A stretch of DNA of 64,000 nucleotides from an uncultured SAR86 cluster bacterium (GCA_902563105.1 CACEVU010000002.1:200618-264617), one strand, 5' to 3'. Positions 30,073-38,817 are shown, numbered from the stretch's first letter. A program made the numbers and translations. The notes: generated by a model from the letters alone, not told the origin.

Positions 30073-31374
30073 ATGAATCCATATAGACTTCTTTTTTTTC
30101 TAACTGTACTCAATCTTCTCAATATTACAGATAGACAATTAATTGCAAGTTTTGCCAACTACATAGTTCCAGAGCTGGAACTTACGGGTTGGCAATTTGG
30201 ACTGCTTACTTCTTTAGCTTTTATTTTCTTTTACTCAATAATGGGTTTGTTCATGGGAGCTCTTGCTGATCGGGTTAACAGATCTAGGTTGATTGCTTTT
30301 GGAGTGGTACTTTGGAGTATTTTTACAATGGCCTCAGGAGCAGCTAAAGGGTTTCTTACACTAGCTTTGCCGAGAATGTTCATTGGCGTCGGTGAATCAA
30401 TTATCACTCCAACTTCAATGTCCCTTTTGGGCGATGCTTTTCCTCCAAAAAGAATGGGATTTGCTGCAGGCTTTTATTATCTTGGCGTACCGTTAGGAGT
30501 GGCGATAAGTCTTTTATTGGTTGGATTTGTAGCAGATATAAAATCTCCAATATTTTTAGAAAGTCTTCTAGGCGAAACCATAGGCTGGCGGGGGTGTTTT
30601 TACATGCTAGGAGTTTTGGGAGTTCTTTTGGGGTTATGTATGTTGCTCTTCAAAGATAAGAAAAGAATTGATAGTCAAACTTCAACTGAATTGGAAAAAG
30701 AGAAACTAACCTTTTCAGAAGTTATGAAAATCTTATTTAATGCTTTGAAGAATTCACCAGCCTTGACATTAACTATTTCGGGAGGAGTTTTTTATCATAT
30801 TATTCTTGGTGCGGCTGCCTTTGAACAAATATGGTTAGTTGAAGAAAGAGGTTTTGACAGAAGTGTTATTGCTCAAATATCCGGAATCATTGCTGTCTTT
30901 GCAGGGCTTGCAGGGGTTTTATTTGGCGGGCTCGTAAGTGATTGGTGGTTAGAAAAAACAAACCAAGGGAGGCCAATTTTTTTATTCTGGTTATCGCTTA
31001 TTTTGTTACCAATTGGGATTATTTATAGATTTGTTGAGCCAACCACCATTATTTTTTGGGTGGGAGTTGTTTTAGGATATTTTCAACTGGGTTGTTTTTA
31101 TGGCCCTACTTTTTCTACTGTCCAAGAATTAGTTCCTGAGAAAATTAGAGCGACAATAGTCGCGTTCTATATCCTTTGTATAAATTTGATTGGTCTTACT
31201 ATTGGATCTCTTGGTGCAGGGATTTTAATAGATCTTACAAAAGGTTCGTTTACAGAACCATATACTTGGGCGCTTCTAATTTTTAGTTTTATCGGATCAT
31301 TAGCTATTCCTTGCTATTACATTGCTGGGAAAAGATATGCAAAAGATAAAGCTAATCTAGAGTCCGCGGTTTAA
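30073..31374 (+). CDS. MFS transporter, Spinster-like
   Basis: Twelve-helix inner-membrane transporter. The start MNPYRLLFFLTVLNLLNITDRQ and loop 2-3 motif GALADRVNRSRL match the Spinster-type group, often linked to lipid or organic-anion transport; the substrate is unknown. From the ATG at 30073 the protein has 433 residues. An upstream in-frame ATG at 30043 is less likely because a TATACT box (30037-30042) abuts it. The last four bases overlap the convergent amidohydrolase, which may act on a related substrate, but that is only proximity. Confidence 0.85.
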   Translation: MNPYRLLFFLTVLNLLNITDRQLIASFANYIVPELELTGWQFGLLTSLAFIFFYSIMGLFMGALADRVNRSRLIAFGVVLWSIFTMASGAAKGFLTLALPRMFIGVGESIITPTSMSLLGDAFPPKRMGFAAGFYYLGVPLGVAISLLLVGFVADIKSPIFLESLLGETIGWRGCFYMLGVLGVLLGLCMLLFKDKKRIDSQTSTELEKEKLTFSEVMKILFNALKNSPALTLTISGGVFYHIILGAAAFEQIWLVEERGFDRSVIAQISGIIAVFAGLAGVLFGGLVSDWWLEKTNQGRPIFLFWLSLILLPIGIIYRFVEPTTIIFWVGVVLGYFQLGCFYGPTFSTVQELVPEKIRATIVAFYILCINLIGLTIGSLGAGILIDLTKGSFTEPYTWALLIFSFIGSLAIPCYYIAGKRYAKDKANLESAV

Positions 31375-33272
31375 TCTCCTGAAACTACAGTCGTTTTTAC
31401 TGACTTTTTTCTAAAATTCCAAAGCAATTTAAAAGCTTTGACAGACATAAGGCGAAGGGTTCGATCTATGAAAGGTATCTTTTCTTTTTCAGTTTTAACT
31501 TCACAAGTTTGTTTGCCACGGATTAGTTTTCCGGGAAGAATGCCTGTTGCTTCTCCTGCTTCATAAACTACTTCTCCGCTTTTCACAGTAGCCAAATAAC
31601 CAAAAGAGTTTTGGATTAATCTTCGACCTCCCATTGGAAGGTCGTAAACCATTTTAGGGTGAGTTACATTTAAGTTTTCGAAATCGATGATATTTAAATC
31701 GGCTAACATGCCTGTTTTAATTTCTCCTCTATCAAATAAGCCATAAGTTTCAGCAGTATCCTTAGTTTGTTTTCTCACAATTAACTCGATTGGAATTTTT
31801 TTGCCAGCTTCTCTATCTCTCGCCCAATGAGATAAGTTAGTGGTAGGCATGCTCGCATCGCATATCAAGCCACAATGAGCACCGCCATCGCTCCCTCCTG
31901 CTACTGAAGACTTAAGATTATAAGCACGTTCGACGAAATCTAGCCTGTGATTATCGTAAGGAGTGAAACATGCGTAAACCAAATTGGTACCTTCATTCTT
32001 AAGAAATTCATCATAAATAACTTCAAGTTCAGAAGTTCCTTTAGATGCTGCTAATGCCGCAATACTATCTTCTTTCCCGGGTTCATAGTTTGGCGGATCT
32101 CCCAAAATAAACTGAGTGTCGTAATTAGAGATCAATTTAAGGCCAAGGTTGGCTGCTTCTTTGATTTCCTCTGAAGATTTAGTACTGCCCTGCTCATTCA
32201 TTGTTTTCTCTATCTCAATTGCAAAGTTTGGCGTTTCATTCAAAAGTTTTTCTTTGAAAGCAGGATCTTTCATTATTTTAACCCTCTCCCCTAAGGGAAG
32301 TTCGGCAATATCTCTGTAAGAGGGATGGCCAATGAAAGGATGTAAAGAGCTTTCTAAACCAAACATCATTCCTACGTTTCTACCAGGAAATTGGGGTCTT
32401 ACATTTTTTCCTTTCAAAAACTGTTCTTCACAAAATAAAATCGTTTTTACTGCGTCACCACTTGTTTGAAGGACCGTAAGACCGCAGTCACTTTTTTCGA
32501 CATATTCTTTCATCCAAGACATTTCAATTTCTTTATCCAGCCAATCAGAGACAATTTCTAAAGTACCCTCGCCTGCTTTATCTATAGCAAAAGCTAGGGC
32601 TTTCATTTCTCCTGAACTAGCTTCGGTACCGGGCACGTATACTCCATGAACGTCACGATGCAAAATTGTTCTTGAAGTGCTAAAACCTAGTGCTCCTGAA
32701 TCAATCGCTTCGGTTACTAGCTCTGACATTTTGGAGATTTCTTCTTCAGAAGCGTCTACTTGGCTTTGGCATCTTTCGTATCCCATTACGTAACTTCTCA
32801 AAGGGCCATGACCAATCATGAAACCTAAGTCCATTACAAAATCTTTTTTTTCTATTGCGTCTAAAAATTCTGGAAAAGTTTCCCAATTCCAATCAACGCC
32901 TTCGCTTAGAGCAGTTCCAGGAATGTCTTCAACACCTTCCATTAATTGGATCAAAAATTCTTCATCTCCGGGCTTAACTGGAGCGAACCCGACGCCACAG
33001 TTGCCCATTACGACAGTTGTTACTCCGTGCCAACTCGAAGGAGTCAAATAAGGATCCCAACATACTTGACCATCATAGTGAGTATGAATATCTACCCATC
33101 CTGGAGTTACTAGATTTCCTTTTGCGTCGACTTCTTTCTTACCTTGATTCTCAACAATTCCGACAGCAGAAATTTTTCCATTATCAATTGCAATATCTCC
33201 AAAAAATGGTTTCTTGCCCGTTCCATCAATAATTTTTCCGTTTCTAATAACTAAATCGTGTAATGCTCTCAT
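31371..33272 (-). CDS. Amidohydrolase of the N-acyl-D-amino-acid deacylase type
   Basis: Metal-dependent hydrolase of the amidohydrolase superfamily. The protein opens with LVIRNGKIIDGTGKKPFFGDI and has the metal-binding HTHYDGQ at residues 63-69, then TTVVMGNCGVGFAP, GFSTSR and a late ADLNIIDFENL; these are typical of D-aminoacylase-like enzymes. Length 633 residues, longer than the classical 480, as in many marine homologues. No signal peptide. The promoter with a 17-base palindrome at 33280-33308 would make the mRNA leaderless. Function could be D-aminoacylase, dihydroorotase-like or another cyclic-amide hydrolase. Confidence 0.85.
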   Translation of the reverse strand: MRALHDLVIRNGKIIDGTGKKPFFGDIAIDNGKISAVGIVENQGKKEVDAKGNLVTPGWVDIHTHYDGQVCWDPYLTPSSWHGVTTVVMGNCGVGFAPVKPGDEEFLIQLMEGVEDIPGTALSEGVDWNWETFPEFLDAIEKKDFVMDLGFMIGHGPLRSYVMGYERCQSQVDASEEEISKMSELVTEAIDSGALGFSTSRTILHRDVHGVYVPGTEASSGEMKALAFAIDKAGEGTLEIVSDWLDKEIEMSWMKEYVEKSDCGLTVLQTSGDAVKTILFCEEQFLKGKNVRPQFPGRNVGMMFGLESSLHPFIGHPSYRDIAELPLGERVKIMKDPAFKEKLLNETPNFAIEIEKTMNEQGSTKSSEEIKEAANLGLKLISNYDTQFILGDPPNYEPGKEDSIAALAASKGTSELEVIYDEFLKNEGTNLVYACFTPYDNHRLDFVERAYNLKSSVAGGSDGGAHCGLICDASMPTTNLSHWARDREAGKKIPIELIVRKQTKDTAETYGLFDRGEIKTGMLADLNIIDFENLNVTHPKMVYDLPMGGRRLIQNSFGYLATVKSGEVVYEAGEATGILPGKLIRGKQTCEVKTEKEKIPFIDRTLRLMSVKAFKLLWNFRKKSVKTTVVSGD

Positions 33273-33279
33273 GTAATCA

Positions 33280-33308
33280 AATATAAAATATGACAGTTAC
33301 ACTGTCAA
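33280..33308 (-). promoter_or_regulatory. Promoter with overlapping palindromic operator (amidohydrolase)
   Basis: The minus strand has TTGACA (33308-33303), a 17-base spacer and TATATT (33285-33280), a near-perfect promoter. A perfect inverted repeat, TGACAGT-TAC-ACTGTCA on the plus strand (33291-33307), covers the -35 and most of the spacer, where a bound dimer would block RNA polymerase. The size and symmetry suit a TetR- or GntR-type repressor, but no regulator gene is nearby. The -10 ends seven bases before the ATG, so the transcript would start at the ATG itself. Confidence 0.75.
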
Positions 33309-33383
33309 AGCATTAATATTAGGTTTGGTATGAGTATTCACCTAAAATAACTAGAAAACATAATTTAAAAATTGAAAAAGATT

Positions 33384-34055
33384 ATGAATTTTATCAATGA
33401 TTTTATTTTTAAATTTAAATGGTATTTAAAAAATAGATTCAAAATAAATAGAAGTGGCAGAGTTAAAGAAGCTTCAATAGAATTTAATGAGTATATAAAT
33501 TCCTTGCCGAGAAGATCCTTTGTGATTGATGTAGGAGCAAATGTAGGGAAGTTCACAAATATTTTCTTAAAAAAAGGATTTAAAGTTCATGCCTTTGAAC
33601 CAGATCCTATAGCCGTAAATGAATTGAACAAAAATTGTGGCGACGACAATGAAAATCTTAAATTATTTGAAGTAGCAGTTGGAATAAAAAAGGAATCCAA
33701 AAAACTATACAGGTACAGAAAATTTGATGCAGCTAATCCCGAGACAACAATAGGTTCTTCTGTATTGAGTTTTAGGAGTGGTAAAGATAAACCTTTTGCA
33801 GAAATTAAATGTATAGATTTCATTGATTATTTGAAGAATATTGAAAATAAAATTGCTTTGCTAAAAATGGATATTGAAGGAGCAGAAGTAGAAATTTTAG
33901 AAAAGATCATTGACGAGAAGCTGTACAAAAAAATCGGAAAAATATATGCGGAAACTCATGAAAGATTTTCCCATAGAATTGCTGTTGAAACGGTAAATTT
34001 AAGATTAAGGCTTGTTAAAGAAAATATAAATAATATAAATCTTAACTGGGGATGA
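33384..34055 (+). CDS. FkbM-family methyltransferase
   Basis: SAM-dependent methyltransferase of the FkbM family, which O-methylates sugars or polyketides. The nucleotide-binding loop is VIDVGANVGKF, followed by AFEPDP, and the family signature LKMDIEGAEVEILE is exact. From the ATG at 33384 the protein has 223 residues; an in-frame TTG at 33372 is possible. It stands alone between the amidohydrolase (divergent) and tRNA-Ala (convergent, nine bases away), and is lysine-rich and especially AT-rich, so acquisition next to the tRNA is possible. The substrate is unknown. Confidence 0.88.
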   Translation: MNFINDFIFKFKWYLKNRFKINRSGRVKEASIEFNEYINSLPRRSFVIDVGANVGKFTNIFLKKGFKVHAFEPDPIAVNELNKNCGDDNENLKLFEVAVGIKKESKKLYRYRKFDAANPETTIGSSVLSFRSGKDKPFAEIKCIDFIDYLKNIENKIALLKMDIEGAEVEILEKIIDEKLYKKIGKIYAETHERFSHRIAVETVNLRLRLVKENINNINLNWG

Positions 34056-34064
34056 GATTATTTT

Positions 34065-34140
34065 TGGTGGAGCTACGCGGGATCGAACCGCGGACCTCCT
34101 GAATGCAAATCAGGCGCTCTCCCAGCTGAGCTATAGCCCC
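34065..34140 (-). tRNA. tRNA-Ala (TGC anticodon)
   Basis: A 76-base cloverleaf with acceptor GGGGCTA/TAGCTCC (one G-T pair), encoded CCA and anticodon loop TTTGCAT giving TGC. It stands alone, not in an rRNA spacer, between the FkbM gene and the crotonase gene. Confidence 0.97.
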
Positions 34141-34175
34141 AAAGGAATTGGATTATATAAGAAGTTTCTCCAGAA

Positions 34176-34883
34176 CTAAACAGATACAAAGCTTGGATTG
34201 TCAGATTGATTGGGTAAATTAGCCTTAATCTTCTCAACAATATTTTGCTGAAAAACATCTTTAGTTTTTTGGTACATAGGATGACCTAAGGTCGCCAAAT
34301 CTTCAGCTTTCTCCATTGCTCTTTTCATAAGATCCTCTGGAGCAGCTACCACCTCATCGATCCAACCAGCATTCACAGCATCAGACATTTTGTAAGGATC
34401 TGCATGAAAAAGTGCTCTATAAATATGCTGTTTATCTACTCTGCTTGCAGCGATTTCCATTATTGGGACTGGAATATCCATGTTATTTCTAACCTCGTTG
34501 GCTTGAACTACAAATTCACCATCAATACCAATTCGGTAATCACAACAACAAACCACAAATATCCCAAGAGCTACTGCGTGTCCAGAAATTGCAGCTACTA
34601 CTGGTCTCGGAAAAGTATATAAATCAAACAAGGTTTTAAAACCTAAAGAGGACATATTTTTAATCAAATCTACATCTCCGGAAGAAAAAGTTTTTAAATC
34701 AAATCCTCCTGAAAACATGCCGTCTCTACCAGTAATAATGACTGAACCTTTGTCTTTTGGAATTTCAGAAAGAATCTTTTGTAAAGTTTCTAACATTGGA
34801 TAAGAAAAAACATTTGCTTTTCCATCATCTAATGTAATGATTGATACATCACCTTCTGTTTTTAAAGTTGCTAGTTCTGACAT
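34176..34883 (-). CDS. Crotonase-fold acyl-CoA protein with one catalytic glutamate missing
   Basis: A 235-residue member of the enoyl-CoA hydratase/isomerase family, recognised by ANVFSYPMLETL, the oxyanion-hole segment GMFSGGFDLK and AISGHAVALGIFVVCCCDYRI. Compared with enoyl-CoA hydratase, the first catalytic glutamate (in GGCELA) is replaced by phenylalanine in ALGIFVV, while the second (in NEVRNN) is kept. This fits an isomerase or other crotonase reaction better than a hydratase. It is the last gene of the desaturase operon, nine bases after the redoxin gene, suggesting work on an acyl-CoA made or modified by its neighbours. Confidence 0.88.
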   Translation of the reverse strand: MSELATLKTEGDVSIITLDDGKANVFSYPMLETLQKILSEIPKDKGSVIITGRDGMFSGGFDLKTFSSGDVDLIKNMSSLGFKTLFDLYTFPRPVVAAISGHAVALGIFVVCCCDYRIGIDGEFVVQANEVRNNMDIPVPIMEIAASRVDKQHIYRALFHADPYKMSDAVNAGWIDEVVAAPEDLMKRAMEKAEDLATLGHPMYQKTKDVFQQNIVEKIKANLPNQSDNPSFVSV

Positions 34884-34892
34884 TGTCTTCTC

Positions 34893-35474
34893 CTAAATTA
34901 AGTCACAAGCCTCTGCAGGCATCCAATGTGCTTCTTTACCTTCCCATTTTATGTTGCAACCTATGGGATTAGTAACTGGCACTGATATATTTTTGTTATC
35001 TTTAAGCTCCTGAAGAGCTCGATTCAAATCGTTGACTTTTATATTAGATGAATCTTTTGGAGAATCAACTCCTCGGCCGGTATAAATCAATTTTCTTTCT
35101 TGATTGAATATAAAAAAATGCGGAGTTTTTAAAGCCCCATAATCTTTAGCGGTTTTTTGAGTTTCATCATAAAGGTATAACCATGGAAACTTTTGCTCAT
35201 CCATTCGCTTGACCATATTCTCAAAGCTGTCCTCTGCATAAGTATTTTTGCTATTTGAGTTTATGGCAACAAACTTAAAGAGAGGGCCAAAGAACTTTTC
35301 TGCCGTCTTTCGAGTAACTTCATCTGATCCGGTAACATATGGACAATGATTACAGGTAAAAAAAACAACTAGATATTGGTAATCTTTAAAAGAGTCTAAA
35401 GAATAGTAATCAACGTCTGTTCCTATAAGATCAAAGTCTGGAGCTTTTTCGCCAATAGTAAGTGTGTAAGACAA
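34893..35474 (-). CDS. Redoxin / thioredoxin-fold protein (AhpC-TSA type)
   Basis: A 193-residue thioredoxin-fold protein. It opens with GEKAPDFDLIGTD, the peroxiredoxin-like start, and has the active-site motif CNHCPYV, a CXXC redox pair, then TPHFFIF with the cis-proline. The C-terminal GCNIKW and MPAEAC add two cysteines. Cytoplasmic: no signal peptide. The start codon is TTG; no other start fits the conserved N-terminus. It lies two bases after the desaturase and may supply or protect its redox chemistry, which is inference from the operon only. Confidence 0.87.
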   Translation of the reverse strand: MSYTLTIGEKAPDFDLIGTDVDYYSLDSFKDYQYLVVFFTCNHCPYVTGSDEVTRKTAEKFFGPLFKFVAINSNSKNTYAEDSFENMVKRMDEQKFPWLYLYDETQKTAKDYGALKTPHFFIFNQERKLIYTGRGVDSPKDSSNIKVNDLNRALQELKDNKNISVPVTNPIGCNIKWEGKEAHWMPAEACDLI

Positions 35475-35476
35475 AG

Positions 35477-36385
35477 TTATTTGAAAGTTAAAGATTTATA
35501 AGAAATATCATCAGGTAAATCCTCTGCTCCAGGAATCCCTCTTGCAATCATAAAAGGTTTAAGAGCTTCTATAGCTTTTGGCTCATCAAAATGGCATATT
35601 TTCGGATACATGTGATGCATAACGTGGATTTGCATTGAATGATTAAAAAATCTTGGAATACCGTTGACCCAAAAACGAGTATCCTTGTATCTTCCTTGAG
35701 GAAGGCTTTTATGGGGTTGATGGGAAAAAATAACGCCCAGATAGGAAGTTACCAGTTTTCTTGGTACCCACCACAAAAGAAGTGTCTCCAATGGAAAATA
35801 AATAGCTGTAATCATTTGGGCGAAGAAAAAAATTAAGGAGTACACAGTTCCTCTTTCTATGTCTGACTTGAACTTTTCGTCCTCTTCCATGAACATCTCA
35901 ACCATTTTTTGAAGTCGGGGATCGCCTATCCCAGTTTGTCCATGAGTATTGATCGCAGCTTGCCACCAATGATCCACATGCGTATGAAAATAATCTGGAT
36001 CTCTTTCAGGATTATTTGTGTAGGCATGATGCTTCATGTGAATGGCCTTTAAGATATGATGGGATTGAGCTAAAGGAATCAAGGAAATTTGTCCTACAAC
36101 TGCATTTAGCCACTTTAAGCTTTTATGTTTTCCTGATAAATGCCCATGCTGTCCAGCATGAGAAGGCAAGTAAGAAAAAGAAATAGATAGAATGCTTAAG
36201 AAAAAGCCTGCCCATAAAGGTATAAATCCTGATAAAACCGAGAACCAAATTCCAATCCAGAAAATAAATTGACCTAGTCCGATAACAATCATCTCCCATT
36301 CAACTCTACCCATGAAAGTTCTTGCTAGAAGTCTCTCAGCATCTATATCAAAATTGTCATGTTGATTGAGATTTTTTTCGAACAT
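35477..36385 (-). CDS. Membrane fatty-acid desaturase
   Basis: Di-iron integral-membrane desaturase. The three histidine boxes are present: H76AGQH80GH, H116MKHH120 and, late in the protein, HVMHH. Hydrophobic segments at about 31-55 and 57-75, and two more near 185-215, give the usual four-helix layout. The ATG at 36385 gives 302 residues; the upstream TTG at 36403 is inside the previous gene. It overlaps that gene's stop by one base. Position specificity of the double bond, or a possible hydroxylase activity, cannot be judged. Confidence 0.9.
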   Translation of the reverse strand: MFEKNLNQHDNFDIDAERLLARTFMGRVEWEMIVIGLGQFIFWIGIWFSVLSGFIPLWAGFFLSILSISFSYLPSHAGQHGHLSGKHKSLKWLNAVVGQISLIPLAQSHHILKAIHMKHHAYTNNPERDPDYFHTHVDHWWQAAINTHGQTGIGDPRLQKMVEMFMEEDEKFKSDIERGTVYSLIFFFAQMITAIYFPLETLLLWWVPRKLVTSYLGVIFSHQPHKSLPQGRYKDTRFWVNGIPRFFNHSMQIHVMHHMYPKICHFDEPKAIEALKPFMIARGIPGAEDLPDDISYKSLTFK

Positions 36386-36594
36386 TAATTCACCCAGCCC
36401 CAATTTTTGTATTTAGCAAAAAGACCAAATAAAAAGCCAGACGTGTAGCCAAAAAGGTAAAACGATTTAGTTACTTCAAAAGTTATGATGTTGAGCAATA
36501 TTGCATTGAAAATACTCCCCCAAAATATTAGACAAAACCAAACAAGTCCCCAGTTGGTGAGGTGTGAGGTAATCATTTCAATTAATTTAGTCAT
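36385..36594 (-). CDS. Small two-helix membrane protein, first gene of the desaturase operon
   Basis: A 69-residue protein with two hydrophobic segments (about residues 14-36 and 44-60) and the short tail KYKNWGWVN. No family recognised. It is supported as real by its coupled stop (TAATG overlap with the desaturase start) and by standing directly behind the shared control region with the divergent epoxide hydrolase. A helper or anchor for the desaturase is a guess. Confidence 0.6.
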   Translation of the reverse strand: MTKLIEMITSHLTNWGLVWFCLIFWGSIFNAILLNIITFEVTKSFYLFGYTSGFLFGLFAKYKNWGWVN

Positions 36595-36687
36595 GTAAAA
36601 AAATATAATATTATTAAGTTTATCAAAATAAAGTAATATTTTTGATATCTAACAAATTAAAATCTTATCAAGGAAAATTAAAAGCAA

Positions 36688-37818
36688 ATGTCAGAAATAA
36701 ATGAATACAAAATAAATATCTCTGAAGATAAAATCGAAGATCTTCATCAGAGATTAAAGCTCACCAGATGGCCCGAAAAGGAAACGCCAGACGATTGGAC
36801 CCAAGGAATACCTCTTAAATATATGAAAGAGATCCATCAATATTGGCTTAAAGATTATGATTGGAAAAAACACGAAGCAGTCTTAAATGAATTTCCACAA
36901 TTCATGACGAACATAAATGATTTAGATATTCACTTTATTCATTATCCATCTCCTCACAAAGAAGCGAAACCAATAATTATTACTCATGGCTGGCCGGGAT
37001 CAATTGTTGAATTTTTAAATGTCATCAAGCCCTTGGCAGATCCAACTCTTGATGGCGGAGATCCAAAAGACGCATTTCATGTGATTACGCCTTCTCTACC
37101 AGGTTTTGGTTTTTCAGGAAAACCTTCAAGTCCTGGATTTGGAGTAGAAAAAATTGCGGCCACTTTTTCCCAATTAATGAAAAGTCTTGGTTACCAAAAA
37201 TACTTTGCTCAAGGAGGAGATTGGGGTTCTGCTGTGACTACTGCACTAGGAGTTCAAGATCCAAATTGTGAAGCCATACATCTAAACATGGCCGTGGTTA
37301 CTCCCGACATGGATACCATGAATGATTTAACAGAATTTGAGCAAAGTGCGCTTGCTGGATTTCAGTTTTACCAAGAATGGGATTCTGGTTATTCAAAGCA
37401 ACAAACAACGCGACCACAAACTTTAGGATATGGTCTAACCGATTCGCCTATCGGACAGGCAGCATGGATATTAGAAAAATTTTATCAGTGGACAGATTGT
37501 GGGGGGCATCCTGAAAATGTCATAACGAGAGATGAGTTGCTTACCAATGTCATGTTTTATTGGTTGACTGAGAGCGCAACCTCATCGGCAAGACTGTACT
37601 GGGAAAGTTTTGGTGAATTTAATGGAGGTGAAGTTAAAACTCCCACAGGAGTAAGCGTTTATCCCAAGGAAATATTTAGAGCATCTGAACGCTGGCTCAA
37701 AAAAAGATACACCAATCTTAAATATTACAACGTCTTAGATTCCGGTGGACATTTCGCTGCTTTTGAAAAACCCGAGCTTTATATCAAGGAAATCAGAAAT
37801 TATTTCGGTTCGCTTTAA
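36688..37818 (+). CDS. Epoxide hydrolase (microsomal type, alpha/beta fold)
   Basis: Opens epoxides to diols. The N-terminal EHN domain (about residues 4-110, with LKLTRWPEKETPDDW) precedes the alpha/beta-hydrolase core. HGWPGS at 100-105 provides the oxyanion hole, the nucleophile is D178 in QGGDWGS, and the catalytic histidine is H355 in GGHFAAFEKPE. Length 376 residues is standard. It is divergent from the desaturase operon; an epoxide derived from an unsaturated lipid is an attractive but unproven substrate. Confidence 0.93.
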   Translation: MSEINEYKINISEDKIEDLHQRLKLTRWPEKETPDDWTQGIPLKYMKEIHQYWLKDYDWKKHEAVLNEFPQFMTNINDLDIHFIHYPSPHKEAKPIIITHGWPGSIVEFLNVIKPLADPTLDGGDPKDAFHVITPSLPGFGFSGKPSSPGFGVEKIAATFSQLMKSLGYQKYFAQGGDWGSAVTTALGVQDPNCEAIHLNMAVVTPDMDTMNDLTEFEQSALAGFQFYQEWDSGYSKQQTTRPQTLGYGLTDSPIGQAAWILEKFYQWTDCGGHPENVITRDELLTNVMFYWLTESATSSARLYWESFGEFNGGEVKTPTGVSVYPKEIFRASERWLKKRYTNLKYYNVLDSGGHFAAFEKPELYIKEIRNYFGSL

Positions 37819-37822
37819 ATAT

Positions 37823-38440
37823 CTATTTGGGTTCTGCTGCAGGTTGATAACTGTAATAATTCTCTAATGGAATCATTAGATGAGCATAAGGCGTGCCTTG
37901 AAACATCACATAAGGAGCGCCGGTAGTATAGTCTGCCGATTGACCATCTAAAGAACTTGGATCTTTAGGCATCAACATAAGATGGGCTCCTGACTCGATG
38001 TAATGCATATGGCCTGCATCTTTTTCCCCGTCAGTACCAACTGTAAAATTATCTACTCCTAGGTCCCCATGCAACATCCAAATCCAACCATCAGCTTTCA
38101 TATTTGGAATTGCTCCTACTTTGTAGGCATCTGACCAAGCAAGCGCATTTTCGTCAGAACAGCCTGGAGCAGCATCATGAGGTCTTTCAAATCCGCCTTC
38201 AGGCATCGGCATAAAGGATTCGCATCTCCAGCCGTTAGTGCCTTCACGTAAAATTGTGCCATCTGCTCCGATAACAGAAGCAAATCGTCCAATATAATCA
38301 GGAGCTGAAGTTGTATAAGCCCATATCTGCCATTCTGCAGAATCATGACTTGAATTGGGCTCTGCTTGAAAAGCAGAAACTTTATTATCTTGTGAACAAG
38401 ATAAAAAAACAGTTGAAAAAATTAAAATCAAGACTCTCAT
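37823..38440 (-). CDS. Putative lipoprotein, unknown function
   Basis: A 205-residue protein with an N-terminal lipobox ending at C15 (FLSC), so probably lipid-anchored. The mature part has DSAEWQIWAYTTSAPDYIGRFA, a C...C pair (C73 and C94 approximately), WIWMLHGDLGVDNF, HMHYIESGAHLMLMPKDP and a tyrosine/proline-rich end. I do not recognise the family. A good Shine-Dalgarno (AGGAGC) precedes the ATG. Convergent with the epoxide hydrolase (four-base gap) and divergent from the His-rich gene. Confidence 0.75.
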   Translation of the reverse strand: MRVLILIFSTVFLSCSQDNKVSAFQAEPNSSHDSAEWQIWAYTTSAPDYIGRFASVIGADGTILREGTNGWRCESFMPMPEGGFERPHDAAPGCSDENALAWSDAYKVGAIPNMKADGWIWMLHGDLGVDNFTVGTDGEKDAGHMHYIESGAHLMLMPKDPSSLDGQSADYTTGAPYVMFQGTPYAHLMIPLENYYSYQPAAEPK

Positions 38441-38513
38441 AACTATATGCTCCTTTGGTTCAATTAATATTATAGAGTGTAAAACAAATCTTTTTTATAA
38501 TACAATCACCGCC
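38441..38513. promoter_or_regulatory. Divergent control region with two TATAAT boxes
   Basis: The 73 bases between the lipoprotein gene and the His-rich gene contain TATAAT on the minus strand (38474-38469) and TATAAT on the plus strand (38496-38501), pointing away from each other. Neither has a good -35. I looked for the gammaproteobacterial Zur palindrome because of the zinc-type receptor downstream and found no convincing copy. Confidence 0.45.
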
Positions 38514-38801
38514 GTGTTGGGTAATCGAACCATACTTTCTTTTTTATTTTGTGGAATTTTAGCTTCAAGCTCCTTGCTTGGAGAACTTACTCACGATCAT
38601 TCACATGAACTTTTCGAAGAAGAGCATCAAGATTTTGAGTTTCATTCCGAATGTATAAATTGCACATTTGATCAGGTAAGCACCGACCTTGAATTCGGTT
38701 TCAAAAGCTTCAATGACTCAACATATCTTAAGACTGACTATGTACATTCTATTATTAAAAATAGTCAGTCATATTTCCTCTCCCGAGCTCCACCACAATA
38801 A
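38514..38801 (+). CDS. Small exported histidine-rich protein upstream of a TonB receptor
   Basis: A 95-residue protein with an N-terminal hydrophobic signal (about residues 7-23), then HDHSH (27-31), further histidines and acidic residues, a CINC pair (C47, C50) and the C-terminal motif LSRAPP. Small exported proteins with this His-Cys-RAPP pattern often precede TonB receptors in gammaproteobacteria and are thought to handle metal; that is family memory plus inference. The start is GTG at 38514 or TTG at 38517, only 12-15 bases after a TATAAT box. The TonB receptor follows after 54 bases. Confidence 0.72.
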   Translation: MLGNRTILSFLFCGILASSSLLGELTHDHSHELFEEEHQDFEFHSECINCTFDQVSTDLEFGFKSFNDSTYLKTDYVHSIIKNSQSYFLSRAPPQ

Positions 38802-38817
38802 AACTTCGGTTTTAAAC

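Noticed and set aside
33372-34140. FkbM gene as an island inserted at tRNA-Ala
   Set aside because: It adjoins the tRNA-Ala 3' end, but no second copy of that 3' end was found in the window, so there is no repeat evidence.
38441-38513. Possible Zur box before the metal-uptake pair
   Set aside because: The opposed TATAAT boxes give an apparent symmetry, but the sequence between them does not match the Zur palindrome.
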